The notes beneath the pieces are model-generated. The model saw only the letters and a program-made list of their open reading frames with translations. It did not search any database and was not told the origin of the DNA. This document shows, in pieces, positions 53,020 to 62,100 of a DNA stretch of 64,000 bases; the first letter of the stretch is position 1; every line of letters starts with the position of its first letter. This DNA comes from Lagopus muta (lineage: Eukaryota > Chordata > Aves > Galliformes > Phasianidae): positions 17,718,501 to 17,782,500 of the forward strand of contig NC_064442.1 in assembly GCF_023343835.1 (NCBI RefSeq), written 5' to 3'. The position numbers and the translations under genes are program-made.

Positions 53020-54900
53020 CGTCCCCTGTGCTGTCTGCACGTGGGGATGGGGAGGCAGAGTCGTTTCCGGGGTGCTGTGCCCCCCATCCTAGGCTGCCCA
53101 AGGCGAGAGAAAACATCCTCGTCAGCCTCTTTGGGGGAATTGTTTAGAAAACTCAGCAGAAGCCGGAGACGGGGAGACGGGGACGGAGCGGCTTGTTTAG
53201 GTTTTTGCCTGGCGATAAGGGGCTTTTCAAGGCTCCTGGGGAGGTGATGCTGTGGGGGGGGTCAGAGGTGGGGGCTTTCCACCACCCCCAGCCCTGCCCG
53301 GAGCTATTCCAGATGCTGCTGCTGCCCTGTGGCCCCTCCATAGCATCCCAAGTAGGGACTTTACACATTCCACTTCTCACCAACGGCACGAGTGCAGCCG
53401 TGCTCAGCCAGCCCCATCACACCCTACTGCAGCACTCTTCCAGGGCTGAGCCTGCAGCCCATGTTAGCCAGCTCTGCCCAGCACCCAGCAAAATACCCAG
53501 GGCATCCCTTAGCGAATGGATGGCTGCTTGAGACTCAGCCCCACACGTTCTCAGCCCCTTCGTTGTGTCTGTATGTCTTTTCCCTACCCTGCTGTGTGCA
53601 CGGTGACACAAAGGGCGTTCTGCTCTGCACCCCAAATCCTTCCCCACCTTTGTGATGCCCTTAGCTAGAAGAGAGCTGCAGCGGAGCTCAGCTGGCCCCT
53701 AGGAAACAGATAAAGCTTCGGATCAGTCAGCAGCCAGAAACCCCACTGAATTTGACGCAACACCCCAAAAGCACAATGCACATGCAAGCATGCTGTATTG
53801 CACAACCTTCTGCCCTCCTGCTGACTCTCCTCCCCACGGAGCAGGTCAGGACTTCTCCTCGGTGTTTAGGATACCTTGAGATTGGTGCTTGCGTAGAAAT
53901 GCCAGGCATTCCAGCAGGGAGCCTCTGTCTTTGGGAGGACATTTGGCAAAGGCACTCACGCTGACGGCAGGCAGATAACGGGGCAGGCGCTGCTGAATCA
54001 GTAAACAACGGCTGGGGAGCACAGGGCGAGGGCAGGAGCCTTGGCTGGTGAGGAGGGGGCAGCTCAGGGGCCCCTCTGCAATGAGCAGCCCATCGAGACA
54101 CAGAGCTGGGGAGGTGCTTGTCTCAGAAAAAGGGAAATTCTGTGCTGACCTTACTCCAAGCAGAAGATGGCTTGGCCACAAACCAGCAAGGCCAGGAAAG
54201 AGGGTAAGAACAGAGCTGGAGGAGACAGAGATGAAAAGTCCCAGGGCAAGCCCCAAAGCAAAACATTCTTCCCCCCCATGTTATACAAAAGAGACTTAAA
54301 AGCACAGCTCCTTTCTGCTTGTAACACAAAGCTGCATGCCAGAAAGAAGCCAGGGACTGTGCTCAGGAGGGGATGAGGGCTGTTAGGGGGAACAGCCACC
54401 TGTGGGTGCAAGCCAGAGCTTTGCTAACAGTAGAGAAAGTCTCTTAAGAACAAGGCTGGTAAGAGAAACACAGAAACCCTTCCTCTTCCCCATCACAGAA
54501 TTCAGGGGTTCTGTTTGCACCCAGCAGAGAGCATCTGCTTTCAGGATTGGAACAGGAGCATCAGAACAGCCTCAGCTCCATAGTGCTGAAAGGAAAAGCC
54601 CGTTTCTGTGGTGGCAGTGGGGGGGGGAGAAGGAGGAAAGCAGAGGCTGAAATTCCAGTCCCTGCTCCAAGGTCTGTTTACACATATCTATATGTAACGA
54701 GCCTTGGATGAAATCTTGGATGAAATGCATAAACAGTCCTTGGGGCAGGGACTGGAATTCCTGCCTCCCTGCAGCCCAGGAAGAGTCAAACCTTCTCTGC
54801 ACCTCTCCAGCCCCCCTTAGCAGGGACCCCCATCCCACCAGCCCTTACTGACAGGACGGACAGCATGAGCCAGAACCCCCCTTCAGACCTCAGGAAGTCT
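53020..54900. other. Intergenic between ZP3 and its paralogue
   Basis: About 1.9 kb upstream of ZP3 and downstream of the second ZP gene. The only structured element I see is the inverted repeat at 54651-54759. No exon or recognised transposon is visible. Confidence 0.6.
54651..54759. repeat. Inverted repeat, 30-bp arms, 49-base loop
   Basis: 54651-54680 pairs with 54730-54759 with only two mismatched positions, one a possible G:U pair in RNA. The loop contains a direct repeat of CTTGGATGAAAT. The fold would be a long, nearly continuous hairpin of about 109 nt. Confidence 0.8.
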
Positions 54901-54923
54901 CCCATCGTGGGTCAGGTTTACTT

Positions 54924-54929
54924 TTTATT
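54924..54929 (-). promoter_or_regulatory. Poly(A) signal of ZP3-like gene
   Basis: Minus-strand AATAAA 32 bases after the stop codon of the ZP3-like gene, the same compact arrangement as in ZP3. Confidence 0.8.
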
Positions 54930-54961
54930 GGATATCAGAAGCTAAAAGTTGAGAACACAAT

Positions 54962-57900
54962 TCAGACAGGATTGCTGTGCGTCCGGCGGGCAACCAGAGC
55001 TCCCAGAGCAGCAAGGAGCAGGACAGCCAAGCCAGCAGCCAGCCCCAGCCCCACATGGCTTCCAGCACCTGCAGAGGAGAAGCCAAAAGGTGGTCAGAAG
55101 CAAAGATGGACCCACGCCCCGTCTTCATTACCCACCTGCTGAGGGCACCCTGCCTGCTGGGTGCTGCTGGTGGCCATGGATGAGCAGAGGGCCCAGCATC
55201 ACGTTTGCTTCTCCCAGTGTGGGACCCAGGGGCAGCTCTCTGTAGGATCGCCTTCCTCTGTGCTGATGGGATGGGCTGAAGGGCTGCAGGGAGCGCCGTG
55301 CTGTGCCACAGCTCTGTGTCTCACAGCACGAGCACACAGCCCTCGTGCCCTCCACAGGTGCCCAGCTGGAAGAGAACCTGGTCACCAGCCTGCCCTATAG
55401 CAGGGACCCCATTGATAGGCAGCCCAGAAGCACATCCCAGCTACTCACAGCCCGCTGGGTTTGTGGAAGGAGCAAGCCTTGTGCTGAGGGTCCGGAGGTT
55501 GGCTGGCTGGGGAGACCTTCAGGTGGCAGGTGATGTAAAGCTGAGAGACCAAGCAGCAGGGTGAGGTGGTCGGTCAGCTCAGAGGCACACACACGGCTTC
55601 CCCATGCCCTGTGAGGGACCACTATCTCCCCAAAGCACTCCAGACATCACTGCTTCTTTCAGAACACTGAGTGCAGCCGTTCAAGCTTAACCTAGGGGGG
55701 CTTGTCTTGACCAGAACCATTACCCAGGGAGGAGCCTGGGCTCACAGGGCTACGATCAGAAGCAGTAAACACCCCATCCATGTGTTGCTACGAGGGGACA
55801 GACTCTAACAGAGTCTGTTGAAGGGTAGGACAAGGGGGAAATGGATTCAAACTAGAAGAGAAGAGATTTATATTGGATGTAAGGAAGTTTTTTTTTTGCA
55901 CTAAGGGCAGCGAGGCACTGGCACAGGCTGCCCAGAGAGGCTGTGGTGCCCCATCCCTGCAGACACCAAGCTCAGGCTGGAGGGCTCTGAGCACCTGATA
56001 TGCTGTGGGTGTCCCTGTGCATTGCAGGAGCTGCACTGATGGACTTTAAGGGTCCCTTCCAACTCAAATGACTAGGAATACTTCCCCAACACAACCCTAA
56101 AGCTGCACTGACTCACACCATGGCACAAGGTTGGACAACATCTAAACAAGGGAGTTCACCGTCTTGGATTTACCAGGCTGCTGGAGTCTCCTGCAAACTT
56201 GAACACATCTACTGCAAACTGAAGCACATCTAGCCGGGGCCTTGGGGATATAAAAGTCGAGGTAGCATCATCCAGCCGCCCATCCACCATGCACCTAGGC
56301 ACAAACAAAGGTCAGCCAGGTGGCTGAGAGCCAGGGCTCCAAGAGGTGAGCCAAGAGCAGAGCACAGGCAGCTCTTACCCGCTGAAGTCAATGAATGCAT
56401 ACTGGGGAGAGGAGCCCCTGTCTGGGCTGGGGGTGGCCACGCAGCTGTCAACAAAGAGCCTCAGAGGTGTGTGGTTCCCCACGCTGACACTCGCCTGCAT
56501 GTGGAGGACCTCCCCCAGCTGGAACACAGTAGAGGCCCTCTCGGTGCTCCAGTCATCTGGAATGAAAGGAAGACGGTTCACTGCTCACACACAAGGAACC
56601 CTATGAGGACACAAGGCCCTGCAGCTGCCAGTCCTGCTCTGCCACCTGGGGAGCTCACCCATCCCACACACCAGGGGAGACCCCTGCTCCAAACCTACCG
56701 TTCATTAGGTGCAAGGAGAAGAGCAGCTTCTGCTCAGAGGAGAGGGTGGAGTGGAAGGGTGCCCACGTGGGCTGGATGGCATGGCTGCTCACGTTGCTCC
56801 TCCTGGGGAGTGATGCTCGTGATCAGAAGGCTCCGCTGCTGCAGGAGGGCTTGGTGCCCATCCACATCAACTCACCTTGGGTAGTGGCACTCAATTGGAA
56901 CCACAGCTGGGCTGGTGCGGATGACAACAGGGTTGCCAGTGTGGACTGGGTTGTAATTCAAGCTTGTGCTGTAGATGAGAGCCTCAGGGGTGACCTGGAG
57001 AGAGGCAGATTGCATGATGCAGTCACCAAGTACCCTCCTCCTCCAGTCACACAAGTGGAGCCCCACAGCCTCTCCCAGGAGATTGAGCTTTTTTCAGAGC
57101 AGCTTCATGCCATTCTGTAACAATCAAAAGATCAGTGCTGTGGAATGGGCATACAGGAGGTGTCATAACAATGGGACTAATGCAATGGGTAGGGGTTACA
57201 AAGAAAAAAGGAAAGGCTTCACCTGTCCCTGAAGATCTAGGCTTGCAGGGAATACTCTGCAAGGGAGGGATCTCCAACCAGAGATCCTCCTCCAGGGGCA
57301 GTCAGCCCTTAAATGAGGTCAAAGCAAGGTGCAGCCAGGATCCACCCCTTCCTATCACACAACTGAATTGCCTTCACCTGTGCTGCCAGGGTCCTTTCCC
57401 CAGGTGCTCAATCAGTGGTTCAGGCTGTGACTCAACAGTTACCATACACATGCTCTAGCAACAGCAGGCAGCACCCAGACTTCCCTAAACTCACTGTCAG
57501 CTGCAGCCTTCAGAGAGGAACTGAGGCTCCCAGCTATAAGGAAAACCTTGTAATTGTTTCCCCAAGCACAGAGCCCAGCCACTGTGCTCCATTAAGTGTT
57601 GCATCAGAGACACCAGCAGGCTAAAGAAGCTTCAGCAGCGCCAAGCCTGCCCTTGGCTATGTGAAGTAACAAGCACTGGGAGGGCTGGCAGCTGCTTCCT
57701 CTTTAGGTTTGCTTCCAACCTTTCTAAACAAATGGGAAGAAACCAGTCAGAACTTCCCAGTTGAACACCCAAAGGCTCAGCATCCCTTGCTACACGGCAC
57801 CCCCAGGTGCAAACAAGGAGTCAGCCCCCACCCGTGGCCCCCAGCCTTACCCTGAGGGCGCTGCCACACTCATGCAGCCCAGCCATGAAGGTCACCACGT

Positions 57901-58243
57901 TCTCAGCAGCATTCTGGGCTGTGGCCGGGCAGGCAGCCGTACCCAGGGTCAGGTCTGCAGCCCGGACCAGGCGCCCGGTACCAAAGAGGTCCCTGTGCAC
58001 TGTGATCACCATCTGAGCCTCCTGGCACCACACAGACACGGGGTGCAGTGGGGATGCAGCCTGGAGCTGGGACACGTCCACCCATGCCCATGGGGAGGGC
58101 TGGGAGAAGGCATGGGGCTGCCCCAAGGACTGAGCCCCCCACAGCTCCGTCTCCCCTCGGAGAAAGCCCCAAGAGCTGTAGGCAGCTCCCATCTCCAGGA
58201 GGCAGCAGAAAAGAGCAAAGCCCAGGCAGCTCAGGAGCCTCAT
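54962..58243 (-). CDS. ZP3-like egg-coat protein, tandem paralogue of ZP3, 8 exons
   Basis: Exons (minus): 58243-57851, 56994-56876, 56802-56699, 56556-56379, 56294-56174, 55540-55449, 55365-55136, 55068-54962. They join in phase to 447 aa. Exons 2-6 have exactly the ZP3 lengths (119, 104, 178, 121, 92 bp). Signal peptide [17 protein letters not shown]. The ZP domain motifs [56 protein letters not shown] and [11 protein letters not shown] are all present, as is NVSS. A furin-type RGRR lies at about residues 372-375, and the C-terminal hydrophobic segment is [20 protein letters not shown]. The N-terminal part is about 15 residues longer than in ZP3. The region after KACSF is quite different, and ZP3's intron 7 is absent, so exon 7 is 230 bp. 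There are no stops or frame breaks, so it is probably a functional secreted ZP protein. The tissue of expression cannot be read from sequence. Confidence 0.88.
55795..56075 (+). mobile_element. CR1 LINE fragment in ZP3-like intron 5
   Basis: Shows the CR1 3' block (GATTTATATTGGATGTAAGG, CACAGGCTGCCCAGAGAGGC, GGTCCCTTCCAACTCAAATG) followed by weak terminal repeats. It is antisense to the host gene, between exons 56294-56174 and 55540-55449. Confidence 0.85.
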
Positions 58244-58288
58244 CCTGCCTGCCAGAGCCCAGCATAAGGGGCAGGGGCTGCCCAGGGC

Positions 58289-58297
58289 TTTTTGTAG
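58289..58297 (-). promoter_or_regulatory. Weak TATA-like box of ZP3-like gene
   Basis: TACAAAAAG on the minus strand, about 50 bases before the start codon, is in the same place as the TATA box of ZP3. It is a degenerate match, so this rests partly on position. Confidence 0.4.
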
Positions 58298-58639
58298 CCC
58301 TCACTCCCATCAAAGATAATTGGCAGCACCCAGTCCCCTGGGGATGGTGTTAATTAGCTAACAAGGAGCTGGTGTCAAACATGCTGTGCAGCTAACTGCA
58401 GTTTCTTTTTAACATCTTTTCTGGTAATAAGCAGCCCTGCAAGATCTCCCAGGAGACGTTTCCCAACTCCAGACCAGGTACCTACAAGATCTGTTTGAAA
58501 GATGGGCACAAGTCTCCCCTTTTCTCTGATGCAGCATTTAAGGGCAGATTCAGGTCTGGAAATGTTTTATCCCTTTACTAACTTGGGATATCTTTTACAA
58601 ATCAGGTGTAGGTAGTTATCTTGTCTGCTTTTAGCTTGG

Positions 58640-58890
58640 AGAAGGCTCTGGGGAGGCTCTGACTGCCCTCATCCACGTCGCTCAGTGTGACAACTCCAAC
58701 AGCTGTTGAGCCCCTCCAGTGACAGTGACCCCACCTCCCTGGGCAGCCTGTGTCAATGCATTATCACTCTTCCAAAGAAGAAATATTTCCTGATACCGGA
58801 CCCAAACCTCCCCTAGCACAACTTGATGTGCATCACCTCTCATCCTGTCACCGTTACCTGGGGCAGAGGCCGACCCCCACTTCGCCACGA
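58640..58890 (-). mobile_element. CR1 LINE fragment between ZP3-like gene and PML
   Basis: The plus strand reads as the reverse complement of CR1. Pieces include TCCCTGGGCAGCCTGTGTCA, AAGAAGAAATATTTCCTGAT, CCTCCCCTAGCACAACTTGA and CTCATCCTGTCACCGTTACC. It fills most of the 0.7-kb gap between the two genes. Confidence 0.85.
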
Positions 58891-59001
58891 CCTCCTGTCA
58901 GGGAGTTGTATTGAGCAGAGGTCTACCTGAGCCTCCTCCACACTGAACATGGGCGTGGGGAGTAAAGCAAAGTATTTGCAGCAGGTGATGCAGAGAAACA
59001 A

Positions 59002-59007
59002 TTTATT
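59002..59007 (-). promoter_or_regulatory. PML: PML distal poly(A) signal
   Basis: Minus-strand AATAAA about 165 bases beyond the stop codon of the last PML exon. Confidence 0.75.
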
Positions 59008-59170
59008 TCATCTGCATGCATACACAGAAAGAGCAATTAAGGTCATTGCCCCATCAAGCAACGGCCTGGCTGGCATTGTGTTTGGAGAGTGCTCAATTTG
59101 GGCGTTCGAACCGCAAACCCAGGTTGCATCCCACGCAGGGCAATGGGATGGGATTGGTAAGGAGTACTGT

Positions 59171-62100
59171 TCATCTGTCTTGCTTAGTCTTTGTGGCCTC
59201 CAGCAACCCATCGTGTACTGAGGTCTGGCTGCTACCTGCCAGCGGCTGCTGCTGGAAGTAGGCCTTGATCTTGCTCAGGTGACGGACCTTCTTCTCAGAG
59301 GGATGCCTGTGGGCATTGACCAAGGTGCACATCCTGAGGAGACCCCTGGCGGGGTCGCACGCGAAGCAGGCGTGCAGCTCGGGGAGGCCGACGCCATGGG
59401 AAGCCAACGTCTGGGCCGAGGGCCGGCTGAGCAGCTTCTTGTCCAGCAAGGGTTGCAGGGACATGAAGGACTCCAGGCTGGCAGGGCTGAGGAGCTGCCT
59501 GGGTTTGTTCTCCAGGTCGATCTCCAGGACGTTGCACAGGTCCATCATGGCGCTCACACTTTCCATGGTGCTGCAGTTGCTGAGGTCCCGCCACAGCAAG
59601 TTGCTGGCCAAGTTCTTCAGCTTGCAGCTTTCCTTCTCGGGGACCTTCTCCTTGATTAGGGGTAGAACATCCAAGAAGCCGTAGATCGTGGAGAGGAACT
59701 CCTCTTTCTTGCCAATGGCCGTCAGGCTTTTCAGGAGGGTGGGAAGGGGCAGTGACCAGAGACTAAAGGCAGCCAGGATGGGCCTGCGGATGGTGCTGAG
59801 GTGGCTAAGCAGATCCCTCAGGCCCACCTCGTAGCTGCTAGTTTTGACCGTCGAGTTGGGCAAACGCATCGTGGGCTGAATGAGGACTGAGAGTATTTTC
59901 TCTTTATCGACCACCGCCATCTGAATGACTTCATTTTCTGGAGAGGCCGAGGGAAAAGCGAAAGAGGAGGAGAGAGGAAGAACAGGAACAATTAACCTCT
60001 TATTCAGCACGGAAATAAAACACTGAGTCACTGAGCCTTTAACAGCCCCCTGTCTGTCTCAAAAGCAAGGCCCTTAGGGGCTCAAGAGGTTGTCCTCTCT
60101 CTTACATCACCAAGCCCATGGCAGAAATATCTGAACTTCATAGAATCGTAGCATCATTAAAGTTGGAAAGACAACTAAAATCATCCAGCCCCGTACCTGT
60201 AACCACTTTAGACCATGTCCCACAGTGCCACATCTATCGTTTTCTTGAACACCTCCAGGGACAATGACTCCACCACCCCTGAGGGCAGCCCGTGCCAATA
60301 CCTCACAAAGCTTCCCAACTTCTGCCCACCCCACATAAATCAAAAGTGATGCTGCCATACGTGGGGATCTAAGCCAGCTTCAACATGGCATACTCATTAC
60401 AGAAGACGTTCCCACTTAGGATCTTACTCCAAATCTTAACGTCAAAGAAGATCACGGTTCCTTGTCCCACATCCAGCGTGTTCTGGAGGCAGATGGGAAG
60501 GTGTGTGTTGTCATTGCTGGTGCCATCCTCGAGCATATCATCTAGCAGACTGGAGTCCTGGTGGAGCAAACGACTAGCTTTTAATAAACATCTCAGGAAG
60601 AACCAGGGGAGCAGCTCAGGGTGTTTGTGCGTCCTGGAGGTGACCAAAGGGATCCATTCAAACTAACTGCTGGACAACTTGGAGTGACCTGCTGGGAACC
60701 TTACTGAGTAGCTTTCAGCTCTAAGATGACAGGAAAGATGGGGCTATCACAGAGTTGAAGGGTTCTGACAAAAGTATTTCGGCTATCAGGAAGGATTTCA
60801 GAAGTTCTTTGCCAGGATCTTAACTCACCAGCAACTCCTCATCCATGCTGTCCTCTTCATCGCTGCCCAAGTTGAGAAGGTCGCTATCTGCCCAGAGAGA
60901 AAAGACGTATCACCTTTGGGACACAGGACTGTCTGGCCTGCAGTGAGCACAAGGGCCAACTGACCCCCTGTCAGCATCGTCAGCTGAGCTGAGGTGCCCT
61001 GGGAGCAAAGAGGTAATGGGGGGCAACCATCTGAACAAGAAGATGCATTGAGATGCGACCATCATCCTGGGAACTTCTTGGGGATGCTGCAAACTGGCCC
61101 CCAGAATCCACCTGATGCCTGCAGGAGCATCGCTTACCTGAGTCATGCATCTCATCGCTGCTGTCTGGCATGATGTTCAGCAGGCAACCTTCCCTGCTGG
61201 CAGCCATAGTGGGTGCAGAAAAGCTGGTCTGGGGTTGGGGGAAGCAGTTTGGTTCCTGTGGCACCACTGATGTGCTCCACTCATTGTCGTCCTTCTCAAC
61301 CTTTATCACTTTTGCAGGAAGTTGCAGCGTGGTGGTGCTTTCATCTTTCTTCCTCTTGGCAGGGTTGGAGGTCAATGGGACCTGAGTGGGCAAAGCAGAG
61401 CTCAGTGAGCATCCCCGTGTGGCCAGGGATGTCCTTTGCTGCCAGAGCACAACCACACAAGTCCGAGGGAAAGGCTGAGGATCCTCAAGGCACTCGTTTT
61501 TGAACCCAAGGAAAGAACCTCAAAGTAATGACACCGAGGCAGGCACAATGATGCACGGTCCTTGCTTTGGTGAGCAAACCCAGTGTGCCAGCCTGGGGCC
61601 GTGATGGGACCACACAGGGACCAACAGAGGACCTGAGGCAAGGGGCGGAGGTGGAGGCCATGAATAGGAGATACAGGGGTGCTTGGAGACGTCGTGGGAA
61701 GCCCTGGCATTTGGGATGGCTTGTGGTGTGAGCAAAAAGCAGATCTCACCTGGTGGGAGCTTTTCGTGGTGGCTGGAGCGGGGGCAGCTTCTGAAAGAAC
61801 AAAAAACACAGCGGGATGAGGAGGGTGAGCAGTGCTGGAGGTGTCTGAGAGTGACGGGTGTTGCAAAACCCTCTGCAGGAGGTGCAGGTGGCTGTGGGGC
61901 CGTGTGCCCTCTGCTGCCACGGGGATGCTGGAGACACGGGCAGTCCTGAGCCCCACTGGGAGATGTTGCAGAGGCCAAACTCAAGCCGTGAGGCTGGGCT
62001 GGTAAAATGCTTGCTCATTCAGCCACCCACATGTGCTGGAAAGCTGAAAAGGCCATTAGTAGCATCATGCAATGAAGCTGCTGTGATTTGGTAGCTGGGG

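Noticed and set aside
60369-60647. Frame reading through the PML exon at 60557-60428 as an alternative end
   Set aside because: The read-through passes a good GT donor, and the next exon continues the known domain in phase. No poly(A) signal supports ending here.
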